From JBDHRG01 sp039807445 (GTDB lineage: Bacteria; Pseudomonadota; Gammaproteobacteria; Competibacterales; Competibacteraceae): a DNA stretch of 20,454 bases. The notes below the pieces were generated by a model. The model did not search any database and was not told the DNA's origin. It was given only the letters and a program-made list of their open reading frames with translations. This document shows positions 1 through 7,934 of this stretch, one piece after another. Numbering within the stretch: position 1 is the first letter of the stretch; each line of letters opens with the position of its first letter. The DNA lies in assembly GCA_039807445.1 (NCBI GenBank), contig JBDHRG010000054.1, forward strand, positions 1-20,454, written 5' to 3'. A program made the translations under genes and the position numbers.

Positions 1-1
1 C

Positions 2-235
2 AAGCGCATGAGCCAGCGCGGCATCGGCCGCACCGATCTCGCTGCGGTGCTGCGCCTGGGGCGCTGCCGGCATGCACGCGGTGCACGCTTCTTCATCGTC
101 GGCCGCAAGGAGGTCGAGCGCTGCGCGCGGCGGGGGATCGACATCCGGCACCTGCAGAACCTGCAGGTGCTGCTCGCGCCCGAACGCGACGAGGTGCTCA
201 CCGTCTACCGCAACGCCCGACTTCCACGCTGCTGA
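2..235 (+). CDS. DUF4258-like small protein, 5' end outside window
   Basis: The reading frame is open from base 2, and the first in-frame ATG is at 8. The sequence around it (K-R-M-S-Q-R-G-I) resembles the middle of the N-terminal region of DUF4258 proteins, which usually carry a longer basic start, so the true start probably lies before the window. A short beta-rich stretch near the end (V-L-T-V-Y) fits the last strand of that small fold. DUF4258 proteins are often found in toxin-antitoxin-like or mobile contexts. No partner gene is visible because the upstream side is cut. It is separated from the vWA gene by 55 bp and may or may not belong to the same island. The family assignment comes from motif memory only. 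Confidence 0.5.
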   Translation, partial: KRMSQRGIGRTDLAAVLRLGRCRHARGARFFIVGRKEVERCARRGIDIRHLQNLQVLLAPERDEVLTVYRNARLPRC

Positions 236-244
236 AGACCTGCC

Positions 245-273
245 TTCGTACCCGGCCGAACAATCGCGATAAC
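245..273 (+). promoter_or_regulatory. weak sigma70-like promoter candidate for the large operon
   Basis: TTCGTA (245-250) and GATAAC (268-273) are 17 bp apart. They match the -35 consensus at three positions and the -10 consensus at four. The box lies only about 18 bp before the vWA start, which would give a very short leader. This is the only promoter-like pair I see in the 55-bp gap, and it may be chance. Confidence 0.22.
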
Positions 274-290
274 CCAGGGGATTCCGAACG

Positions 291-968
291 ATGGCCATGA
301 AAGACTTTGCCATGAGCACCGCTCGTCCGTTGCCGGTGATCATCCTCGCCGACACCAGCGGCAGCATGGGAGCGGACGGCAAGATCGAAGCTCTCAACCA
401 GTCGCTGCGCGACATGGTGAAGAGCTTCGCCGCCGAGAGCCGTTTGCGGGCCGAGATCCATCTCGGCGTCATCACCTTCGGCGAGGTGGCACGTGGCCAC
501 CTGCCGCTGGCGCCTGCACACCAGATCGGGGGTATTCAGGAGTTCGCGGCGAATGGCGGCACGCCGCTGGGAGTGGCGTTGACGCTTGCTCGCGAGCTGC
601 TCGAGGATCGCGACCTGATCCCCGCGCGCGCCTACCGTCCGGTGCTGGTGCTGGTCTCGGACGGGCACCCGACCGACGACTGGGAAGAGCCTTTCCGGGC
701 ACTGCTGGCGAGCGAGCGGGCGCAGAAGGCTACCCGCATCGCGCTCGCGATCGGCGCCGATGCCGACGAGGCGATGCTGCGCGATTTCGGCAACGATCCG
801 GAGGTACGGCTGTTCCATGCCGACAACGCCGCCGAGATCGTGCGCTTCTTCCGCGCGGTCACGATGAGCGTAAGCCACAGCTCTCGCAGCCAGGCCCCGA
901 ACCGGCCGTTGGCACTGGACTATCGGCGCACCGGCGCGGACCCCGACGAACTGGACCTGGAATTCTGA
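291..968 (+). CDS. TerY-like von Willebrand factor A (vWA) domain protein
   Basis: This is a 225-aa cytoplasmic protein that is essentially one vWA domain. The metal-ion-dependent adhesion site is intact: D21-T-S23-G-S25, T91 in N-G-G-T-P-L-G, and D124 in S-D-G-H-P-T-D-D. There is no signal peptide or membrane segment, so it is not a secreted adhesin. Domain size and motif style match TerY, the vWA member of the TerY-PP2C-kinase triad. In that family it is thought to bind a metal and act as a docking scaffold for its partners. The ATG at 291 follows an AGGGG stretch about 10 bases upstream; in-frame ATGs at 297 and 312 are possible alternatives. The stop is one base before the phosphatase start, which implies translational coupling. 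Calling it TerY-like rests on both sequence and neighbours. Confidence 0.85.
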   Translation: MAMKDFAMSTARPLPVIILADTSGSMGADGKIEALNQSLRDMVKSFAAESRLRAEIHLGVITFGEVARGHLPLAPAHQIGGIQEFAANGGTPLGVALTLARELLEDRDLIPARAYRPVLVLVSDGHPTDDWEEPFRALLASERAQKATRIALAIGADADEAMLRDFGNDPEVRLFHADNAAEIVRFFRAVTMSVSHSSRSQAPNRPLALDYRRTGADPDELDLEF

Positions 969-969
969 G

Positions 970-1665
970 GTGGGAGTACGTCTGCGTGCCGCGTCGGTGG
1001 CCGGTCCGGGGCACGTGCACGAGGGCCTGCCGAACCAGGACGCCGTGCTGATCCGCCACGGTCGCGACTGGCTCGCGGTAGTCAGCGATGGCATGGGTTC
1101 GCATCGGCATGCGCGGCTCGGTGCACGAGCCACCTGCTGGGCGGCACGGCAAGCCGTGCGCGAGCAGCCTTTCGACGGCGACGATCGCGACTTGATCCGT
1201 GCGCTCTACCGGCACTGGCTCGCGCGTCTCGTCAGTTCGCGCGTGATGCCGGCGGATGCCGTCGCGACCTGCCTGCTGGCTTGGGGGCAGGCCGACGGGC
1301 GCTTCCGGCTGCTGCAGCTCGGCGACGGCCTGATCCTCGGTCGACCGGTGCCAGCCGAAGGGCTGGCCGGGCGAGCGGCCGGCGCTTTCGGCAACGAAAC
1401 CACCGGCCTTGGCCTGTCCCGGCATTACTCGGACTGGCGCTCGGCCCGCGGCCGGCTGCTGAACCGCGGCGATGCCCTGCTGCTGATGACCGACGGCATC
1501 AGCGAAGACCTCGGCCGCACCGATGGCCTGGTGGCAGCGGTCGTGGCCTCGATGCGCGGCAAGGGCGCGCGCGCGGCACGCGCGGCGCTGAGCCGCGCGC
1601 TCGATGCCTGGCCGACACCCTGCCACAGCGACGACAAGACCGTCGCGCTCGTCTACCGAACCTGA
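970..1665 (+). CDS. PP2C-family Ser/Thr protein phosphatase
   Basis: This 231-aa protein has the PP2C metal-binding pattern: N22-Q-D24 near the N-terminus, V-S-D40-G-M-G in the second strand pair, L-M-T-D175-G-I in the middle, and D221-D-K-T near the C-terminus. These acidic residues hold the two metal ions used to remove phosphate from Ser/Thr. No sensor or membrane domain is fused to it, as is usual for triad phosphatases. The start is a GTG at 970, one base after the vWA stop, and the preceding GAATTCTGAG supplies only a weak ribosome site, so it probably relies on coupling. It should reverse the action of the kinase encoded 14 bp downstream. Functional assignment to the family is firm; the substrate is unknown. 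Confidence 0.88.
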   Translation: MGVRLRAASVAGPGHVHEGLPNQDAVLIRHGRDWLAVVSDGMGSHRHARLGARATCWAARQAVREQPFDGDDRDLIRALYRHWLARLVSSRVMPADAVATCLLAWGQADGRFRLLQLGDGLILGRPVPAEGLAGRAAGAFGNETTGLGLSRHYSDWRSARGRLLNRGDALLLMTDGISEDLGRTDGLVAAVVASMRGKGARAARAALSRALDAWPTPCHSDDKTVALVYRT

Positions 1666-1679
1666 GTGTCCGATCACCC

Positions 1680-3098
1680 ATGAAGCAGAACAGCGCATCG
1701 CAGACGCAAGAGCACGTACAGAAGTCGACACCGAGAACCCGCACGGTTCACGACCAGTACGGCACGTCCTACCGACTGACCAACAAGCTCGGCGAAGGCG
1801 GCCAGGGCGTGGTCTGCACGACCGAACGGCCGAGCGTGCTGGTCAAGGTGTTCAACGACAAGCATGACGAGAAGCGCCAGCGCTGGGTCAATCAGATCAA
1901 CTGGATCTTGCGCCAGGAGCTCGACGGTTTGCGGATCGCCCGGCCGATGGCCTTGATCGAGAAACCTGTACCCGGCTACGTGATGGAGCTGATGGACGGG
2001 CTGGAGCCGCTGCAGACGGCGCTCGCGGCGAGTCATCGGGCGCTGCAGCAAGGCAAGGGCCTGCAGGGCTTCCTGACCACCGGCGGCCTGAGCCGGCGTC
2101 TCGCGCTGCTGCGCGAGCTCGCCCGCACCTTGGCGGGGCTGCACGCCCGCGGCTTCGCCTATGGCGATCTGTCGCCCGTCAACGTCTTCGTCTCGCAAAG
2201 CGTCGAGCACCATCAGGTGTGGCTGATCGACTGCGACAACCTGTGCGCCACCGAGCGGTTGGGGCACGGTCACGTCCACACGCCTGGCTACGCGGCGCCG
2301 GAAGTGGTGCGTGGCGAACGTGGCGTCAACAGCCTCACCGACGCCTGGTCGTTCGCGGTGATCGCGCTCGAGCTCGTGAGCCATTGCCATCCGTTCAAGG
2401 GCGCTGCGGTGCTCGAAACCGAACCCGAACAAGAGGAGCGCGCCTTGCGCGGCGAACTGCCGTGGATCCATCACCCGGACGACGACAGCAACGCCGCCGG
2501 CGAAGGCATTCCCTTGGACATGGTCGCTACGCCGCGGATGCAGGCGCTGTTCGAAGCCTGCTTCGACGCCGGGCGCGACGACCCCCTGCAGCGTCCGAGT
2601 CTCGCCGAATGGGCCGATGCGCTGGATGCCGCCTGGGCACTGACGTTGGGCTGTGCGGAATGCAGCAGCGGCTTCTTCTGGAACGACGAACACCAGTGTC
2701 CGTTCTGCGATCACGTCCAGCCGGACACGCACGCGCTGAAGCTCGCGCACGCCTATCACTGCCCCGATGAAGGAGCGGATGCGGTCCGGCTCCCGACCGG
2801 CGACGAGCAGGTGCTCGATCGGGGGCGGAGCGTGCCGCTGCACCTGGCGCCCGCCGGCACGGCCTGGTACCGAGAGGCACCGCGAGTCTGCACGCTGGAG
2901 CTCGACGCCGAGGGGCTCCTGATCGCCCCGGAACCGGGCGCCTCGGTCACGTTGCGGTGCGAAGACGATGGTCGGGAAGTGGAGATCAAGCGCCGTCAGC
3001 GTCTGCGCTTCGACCGTCGCACGGAGGCGAGGCTCGATCTGCACCTGCACCACCCACAGGCCGCCGAGCTGCGCCCGGTCTGGCGCTTCGTCTGGTAA
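1680..3098 (+). CDS. atypical Ser/Thr protein kinase with C-terminal zinc ribbon (TerY-P triad kinase)
   Basis: This is a 472-aa soluble kinase. The N-lobe has a glycine loop L-G-E-G-G-Q-G (residues 37-43) and the ATP lysine K56 in V-L-V-K-V-F. The catalytic loop reads Y-G-D163-L-S-P-V-N168 instead of HRD-K-x2-N. The magnesium motif is I-D184-C-D rather than DFG, and G-Y-A-A-P-E marks the activation segment end. After the C-lobe comes a CX2C-X11-CX2C zinc ribbon (C325, C328, C340, C343), followed by about 125 residues predicted to be beta-rich, possibly FHA-like. The Y-G-D-L-S-P form is typical of kinases paired with vWA and PP2C genes. The open frame extends far upstream inside the phosphatase gene, but homology begins after the ATG at 1680. 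No clear Shine-Dalgarno precedes that ATG. Confidence 0.87.
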   Translation: MKQNSASQTQEHVQKSTPRTRTVHDQYGTSYRLTNKLGEGGQGVVCTTERPSVLVKVFNDKHDEKRQRWVNQINWILRQELDGLRIARPMALIEKPVPGYVMELMDGLEPLQTALAASHRALQQGKGLQGFLTTGGLSRRLALLRELARTLAGLHARGFAYGDLSPVNVFVSQSVEHHQVWLIDCDNLCATERLGHGHVHTPGYAAPEVVRGERGVNSLTDAWSFAVIALELVSHCHPFKGAAVLETEPEQEERALRGELPWIHHPDDDSNAAGEGIPLDMVATPRMQALFEACFDAGRDDPLQRPSLAEWADALDAAWALTLGCAECSSGFFWNDEHQCPFCDHVQPDTHALKLAHAYHCPDEGADAVRLPTGDEQVLDRGRSVPLHLAPAGTAWYREAPRVCTLELDAEGLLIAPEPGASVTLRCEDDGREVEIKRRQRLRFDRRTEARLDLHLHHPQAAELRPVWRFVW

Positions 3099-3110
3099 GG
3101 AAACCGCACC

Positions 3111-6100
3111 ATGCGACTCATCGAGTTCAGAGGGCTCGGCAGCACGCTGATCGAACTGCGTGCACCGGGCGAAGCCACCGTCGACGGCCGTGCGTGGGCG
3201 AAGGGGTGCGAGGTCAGCGTCTTCACGGACAGCGGACAGATTTGGCTGACCCAGGGCGACGCCATCGTGCCGGTCGATACAGGCCACGGTGGGGAGCGCC
3301 AGCGCATCGAGTCGGGACCACGGCTGTGGCACCTGATCGACGTGAAAGAGGGTCGCTTCCGGCTGCGCTGCGCCGACTATTCGAGCGAGCTCGTGCTCGA
3401 TCTGTCGATCGGAGTCGACGAGCGCATCGTCCAGCAGTTGCACGAACAGGGGCGCATTCCCGCGCCGACGGTGAAGGACGCCTGCGGCTGGCTGCGCGAA
3501 GAGTTCGTGCTGACACCCATGGCCGGTCACGATGCGGCGCGGGTGTTCGCGCGCGGCGACGACCGGGCCTCGGGCACCATCGTGCTGCTCGGCCGCCGCC
3601 AGGAGGCCGATCTGCGCGAGCAGGACGGGACTTGGCGACTCATGCGGCTCGCGCCGGCACGTCGGCAGACACCCGCTCTGGTGCTGTTCCGGGGGGCGAT
3701 CGACTTCGTCGATGCCGGCGTCGCTGCCACGCTGCGCTCGCCCGCGCAGCGTCAGCAGCTCAGGGAGTACCTGGAGGCGCACGGCGACTACGTCGAGCTG
3801 TGGCGACGCTACAGCGACATCGAATGGCAGCGCGCCACGGCTGCGGGACGCGAGCTGGGCCTTTTGCGCTTCCGCGCGGTCGAGGTTGTCGGCGACGAGC
3901 ACCTGGACTGGCGTTTCGAGGTCGATCCGGGAGCTGCACACGAGTTCGAACGACGCTGGGGCGCGCTCCGGAACGGCGATCGGCAGCGCGATGCGCTGCT
4001 CGAAGTCTGCGCCGAGCCGCCCGCCTGGCTGGTCGGTGACACCGCCCGCGGCCAGCCGACGGGCAAACCGCTGCTCGGGCGCCTGCACCGGGTCGAGGTC
4101 GGCACCGTCACGCTGCGCTTCGATGGCGATCACCGCCATGAGGCACCGCAGCAGCAGGGCGTGCTCTGCCTGGCGGTGCACGGCGAGCGCAAGGTGCGCG
4201 AGCGGCGCGAAGACGCCCTGCGGCGGATCCGGATGGGGGAAAACCCCTTGCCGCAGCTGCGCCACCTGCTCGAAGGGCAGAGCGTGCCGCTGCGCTCCGG
4301 CTGGCGGGTTCTGCGACCGCTGAGCCCCGCCGCCCGCAAGTCCTTCCGCGGCGAGCCGACCCCGAAGCAGAAGCGCGCGCTCGAGCTCGCGCTGAATACC
4401 CCCGACATCGCGGTGATCATCGGTCCGCCCGGTACCGGCAAGACCCAGGTGATCAGCGCGCTGCAGCAGCGCCTGGCCGAGGAGTTCAAGGGGCAGCCGA
4501 TCGAGCATCAGTTGCTGATCGCGAGCTTCCAGCACGACGCCGTCGACAACGCCCTCGAGCGCACCAAGGTGTTCGGCCTGCCGGCCCTGAAAGTGGGACG
4601 GCGCAGCGGGCAGCGCGGCGACGCGGCCGAGGCCGACCCGGTCGGGCAGTGGTGCCAAACGCGACGTGCCGAACTGCTGCCGAAGCTGAGCGCGGAACTG
4701 GAGCGCGTACCAGCCTTCGCGCTGCTCGACGCGCTGCGCACGGCGACGGTGCGGCTGCGCATCCAGCCGCTCGAGGCGGCGCAGCGCCGCGTGCTCGCGC
4801 ACGAAATCGACGCGGGGCTGCGAACGCTCGCCGACGAGCATGGCGTGCATCTCTCGGCGGCGACCGAGGCGCGCTGGCGGGACTGGTCGACCGCGCAAGG
4901 GCAACCGCCTGCGGCAACGCGAGCGCTCGACGGGGTCGAGCAGCGGCTGTGGCGCCGAAGCCTGCGGGCGCTGCGCACCACGCCCGCGAGCTTCGCCGAC
5001 GACGGCCCACGGCAGTGCCGGCGCCTGCTGGACCGGGCAGCCGGGCTGGAGATCGAGCTGCCTTCGCACGAACGGAACGTGCTCGAATACCTGACTGCGG
5101 GCGGTGCGGTCGAGCCGGCGCGGCTCGAGGCGCTCGGTCGGCTGCGCGATCGCTGCCTCGACGCCAGCCGTCCGGACTACCGGCCACCGGAGTTGCGCCG
5201 AGTGCTGGACGAGGCGGGCTGCGAGCTGCTGGATACCCTGCTGCAGGAACTGGACGGGCAATTGCGTCGGTCGCCCGCCTGGGGCCATCTGAGCGTGCTG
5301 AACGAGTATCTGGAGACCCTGCGGCTGTCCCCGCGCGCGGTCGAGAACGCCGTGCGCGAGTACACCAGCGTGCTCGGCGCCACCTGCCAGCAATCCGCTG
5401 CCGAGGCGATGAAGCACGTACTCGGGCTGGAGCCTGGCACCCCGATCACTTTCGACACGGTGGTGATCGACGAGGCCGCGCGGGCGACGCCGCTCGATCT
5501 GCTGATCCCGATGGCGATGGGACGCCGCCGGATCGTTCTCGTCGGCGACCACCGCCAGTTGCCGCACCTGCTCGACCCCGAAACCGAAGCCGAGCTGGAC
5601 GCACGGGGTGAACTTCGCGCAGCCGAGCGCGAAGCGCTGGGGCAGAGCCTGTTCGAGCGACTGGTCGAGCGCCTGCGGCGCCTGGAGCGCGATCAGCCGG
5701 GGCAGCCGCAGCGGGTGGTGATGCTCGACACGCAGTTCCGCATGCACCCCGTGCTCGGCGACTTCGTCAGCCGCACCTTCTACGAAGCGGTCGGCGAAGA
5801 GCCGGTTCGCTCCGGCCTGGACCCCGGGGAGTTCGCTCACCGCGTACCCGGATACGAAGGCGCGGTGTGCGCCTGGATCGATCTGCCCGCTACCGAGTCG
5901 GATACTCGCGAGCCCAAGGTGCGGGGGCGCTGGCAGCGGTCGGTCGAAGCCGAGCGCGTCGCCCGCGAAGCTCGCCGCATCCTCGAAGCGTGCCCGGAGC
6001 TGAGCCTCGGCATCATCACGTTCTACAGCGCGCAGCGTGACCTGATCCTCGAGCGTCTGATCGACGTCGGCCTGGCCGAGCGCGGTGATGGCGGCGTGCG

Positions 6101-6437
6101 CATCCGGAGTGAGTGGCAACACGACGACAAGGGCAGGGAGCGACTGCGGGTCGGCACCGTCGACGCCTTCCAGGGCAAGGAGTTCGACGTGGTGCTGCTG
6201 TCGGTGGTGCGTACCGATCGCCCCATCGCGGACGCCGAGGACGAACGTGCGCTGAATCGCAAGTTCGGTTTCCTGCGTCTCGCCAACCGTCTCAACGTCG
6301 CGATGAGCCGCCAGCGCCAGCTGCTGATCGCCGTCGGCGACGCCGCGCTGGCGCGTGCGCCGGAAACCCGTACGGCAGCCCCCGGGCTGGCCGGATTCAT
6401 CACCCTGTGCGAGGAACCTCATGGCCGGGTTCGCTGA
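3111..6437 (+). CDS. superfamily 1 UPF1/Dna2-like helicase
   Basis: This 1108-aa protein has its motor in the C-terminal two thirds. Motif I is G438-P-P-G-T-G-K444-T and motif II is V-V-I-D787-E-A-A. Next come the motif III region V-G-D-H-R-Q-L-P, the motif IV-like Q-F-R-M-H-P, motif V G-T-V-D-A-F-Q-G-K-E and motif VI N-V-A-M-S-R-Q-R. This D-E-A-A / H-R-Q-L-P / F-Q-G-K-E set is diagnostic of the UPF1-like branch of SF1B helicases, which move 5'-3' on RNA or DNA. The first ~410 residues are not recognised and may be a recognition or regulatory module. About 340 residues between motifs I and II form an unusually long insertion. A good AAGGAA ribosome site precedes the ATG. The stop overlaps the next gene by 17 bp. 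It is most likely the nucleic-acid translocase of the system. Confidence 0.9.
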   Translation: MRLIEFRGLGSTLIELRAPGEATVDGRAWAKGCEVSVFTDSGQIWLTQGDAIVPVDTGHGGERQRIESGPRLWHLIDVKEGRFRLRCADYSSELVLDLSIGVDERIVQQLHEQGRIPAPTVKDACGWLREEFVLTPMAGHDAARVFARGDDRASGTIVLLGRRQEADLREQDGTWRLMRLAPARRQTPALVLFRGAIDFVDAGVAATLRSPAQRQQLREYLEAHGDYVELWRRYSDIEWQRATAAGRELGLLRFRAVEVVGDEHLDWRFEVDPGAAHEFERRWGALRNGDRQRDALLEVCAEPPAWLVGDTARGQPTGKPLLGRLHRVEVGTVTLRFDGDHRHEAPQQQGVLCLAVHGERKVRERREDALRRIRMGENPLPQLRHLLEGQSVPLRSGWRVLRPLSPAARKSFRGEPTPKQKRALELALNTPDIAVIIGPPGTGKTQVISALQQRLAEEFKGQPIEHQLLIASFQHDAVDNALERTKVFGLPALKVGRRSGQRGDAAEADPVGQWCQTRRAELLPKLSAELERVPAFALLDALRTATVRLRIQPLEAAQRRVLAHEIDAGLRTLADEHGVHLSAATEARWRDWSTAQGQPPAATRALDGVEQRLWRRSLRALRTTPASFADDGPRQCRRLLDRAAGLEIELPSHERNVLEYLTAGGAVEPARLEALGRLRDRCLDASRPDYRPPELRRVLDEAGCELLDTLLQELDGQLRRSPAWGHLSVLNEYLETLRLSPRAVENAVREYTSVLGATCQQSAAEAMKHVLGLEPGTPITFDTVVIDEAARATPLDLLIPMAMGRRRIVLVGDHRQLPHLLDPETEAELDARGELRAAEREALGQSLFERLVERLRRLERDQPGQPQRVVMLDTQFRMHPVLGDFVSRTFYEAVGEEPVRSGLDPGEFAHRVPGYEGAVCAWIDLPATESDTREPKVRGRWQRSVEAERVAREARRILEACPELSLGIITFYSAQRDLILERLIDVGLAERGDGGVRIRSEWQHDDKGRERLRVGTVDAFQGKEFDVVLLSVVRTDRPIADAEDERALNRKFGFLRLANRLNVAMSRQRQLLIAVGDAALARAPETRTAAPGLAGFITLCEEPHGRVR

Positions 6438-7932
6438 TCTCTACCTCGACTATCGGAACGGTTCGCGCGGCGAGGCGCTGCTTCGGAACGGTTCGCGCGG
6501 CGAGGCGCTGCTGCTGTGGCCGGTCTGGGTATGGGCCATCCACGCACCCGATCCCCGGCACCGCCCGCCGAACCTGTTCGAGAAGACCGTGCTCGGGCTC
6601 GTGGCGGCGGGGCGGGACGCTCCGGACTGGATCGGAGAGCGGCTAGGCATCGAGGCCGAGCTGGTCCGCTACATCGTGGCGGCGCAACTGACCCCGAACG
6701 GATGGATGGACGCGCGCGGCCGGATCACGGATGCGGGTCGCAAGCAACTCGACGGTGACGCGGCCGTAACGCTGCGCCTGCGCGCCGGCTACCTGTTCCA
6801 GAGCACCGAGAGCGGCGAGCTCTGGCCGCGTTTTAGCAGCACGCTGTCGGAGATCGAGCCGGTTTCGCGTCAGGCAGCGTGGCCGGAGTTCAGGCTCGAT
6901 CGTGACAGCGGCCGGACCTTCAGGCCCTTCCTGCTGAAGCCGAGATCCTCCGACCCGCCGGAGTGCCCCTCGGCGAGCGCGATCTGGGAGGCGCTGCGCC
7001 GCGATCGAATCGCGCGCCACAACGAACGCCAACGCGGCGAGGCACCGGAGATCTGGGAGGGGTCGCCGCCGACCGAGGCGATCGAGTTCATCGAACCCGA
7101 GCCGCGGCCGGCCTACGTGCTGTGCCGGGTCCACGATCGAGCGGGGGCGGAGTCTCCGTGGCTGGTCAGCGATCCGCTGGGACGCTCGCCGGCGGTGCGC
7201 TGGATGCGGCAAGAGGTCTACACCGCGGCCAAGCGAGTGCCCCCGCTCGCGGAGCGCTTGCAGAAGCTGCTCGGCGAAGTCGACGAGGCGCTGAGCTGGG
7301 ACGAACATCGGGCCCGCGAAGACGAGACGGTGCGGCTCGAAGTGTTCCAGTCCTTTCCGACTGCGGAGCGCATCCCCGGGCTCACGGAGGCTCTGGTCGA
7401 GCTGCTGCGCACCCGGGAAACCGTGGGTCGGGCGGATCGCAGGTCCTACGAGCAACGTCAGGAAGAGGTCGACAGCCTGGTGATGCAATGCCAGAAGGTG
7501 CTCGAGCGCTGCTGCCAGTGGTGCTTGACGCAGTGGCCGATGCGCAACCCGGGGCGGATCTCGAAGGGTTGGCGCCCGCCGGAGCTCGAGGCGGCTTTGC
7601 GCGCGGCGCTGCCGGACTTGGCGCCGGGAGCCATCGGACAACTGCGCGGCGTGCGTCCGGGCAAGGTCTTCTGGGCGGTGAAGGAAAGGCGCGAGTCCCT
7701 GCGCCCGCTGCTCGTCGGCGTGTTGTTGTCGCTCGCCGATCATGCTGCGCATCCGTTCCGGGCGCTGGCATCCGACCAAGCCTTGATGAAGCGGTTGCTG
7801 GTGCTGTCGCGCGACCGCGATGGCGCCAGCCACGGCGGCGAGCACGGTGGGCGCAGAGTCGAAACCCATGAGGCGACGGCTCATGCCGATACCGCCCAGG
7901 ACATCGTGAAAGCATTACTCCAGGGAAGCTGA
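6421..7932 (+). CDS. unrecognised 503-aa protein with winged-helix-like N-terminus and HEPN-like C-terminal motif
   Basis: I do not recognise a full-length family. The chosen ATG overlaps the helicase end by 17 bp; the frame is open further upstream, but only inside the helicase gene. Residues ~12-31 carry a perfect 10-residue duplication (R-N-G-S-R-G-E-A-L-L twice) from a 30-bp tandem repeat. Residues ~52-110 look like a winged helix (L-G-I-E...L-V-R-Y-I-V-A ... I-T-D-A-G-R-K-Q-L). Residues ~320-500 appear helical and contain R466-D-G-A-S-H471, which fits the R-polar-x3-H signature of HEPN RNases, followed by a last helix ending I-V-K-A-L-L. In this operon it could be a toxic RNase effector or an adaptor. 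No membrane segment is seen. The HEPN reading is inference from one motif plus helical context. Confidence 0.72.
   Translation: MAGFADLYLDYRNGSRGEALLRNGSRGEALLLWPVWVWAIHAPDPRHRPPNLFEKTVLGLVAAGRDAPDWIGERLGIEAELVRYIVAAQLTPNGWMDARGRITDAGRKQLDGDAAVTLRLRAGYLFQSTESGELWPRFSSTLSEIEPVSRQAAWPEFRLDRDSGRTFRPFLLKPRSSDPPECPSASAIWEALRRDRIARHNERQRGEAPEIWEGSPPTEAIEFIEPEPRPAYVLCRVHDRAGAESPWLVSDPLGRSPAVRWMRQEVYTAAKRVPPLAERLQKLLGEVDEALSWDEHRAREDETVRLEVFQSFPTAERIPGLTEALVELLRTRETVGRADRRSYEQRQEEVDSLVMQCQKVLERCCQWCLTQWPMRNPGRISKGWRPPELEAALRAALPDLAPGAIGQLRGVRPGKVFWAVKERRESLRPLLVGVLLSLADHAAHPFRALASDQALMKRLLVLSRDRDGASHGGEHGGRRVETHEATAHADTAQDIVKALLQGS
6453..6512 (+). repeat. perfect 30-bp tandem duplication inside the 503-aa gene
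   Basis: Bases 6453-6482 are repeated without mismatch at 6483-6512. The unit is a multiple of three, so the frame is kept and ten residues are doubled. It starts 15 bp after the helicase stop codon. Perfect identity suggests a recent or unstable slippage event. Confidence 0.95.
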
Positions 7933-7934
7933 AC

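Noticed and set aside
1281..1679. Upstream extension of the kinase frame
   Set aside because: It lies inside the PP2C gene in another frame, is Arg/Ala-rich without a domain, and kinase homology begins after the ATG at 1680.
1674..6422. Very long open frame on the - strand opposite the kinase and helicase
   Set aside because: It is antisense to genes with clear domain motifs. Long open antisense frames are common in GC-rich coding DNA, and its translation shows no recognisable domain.
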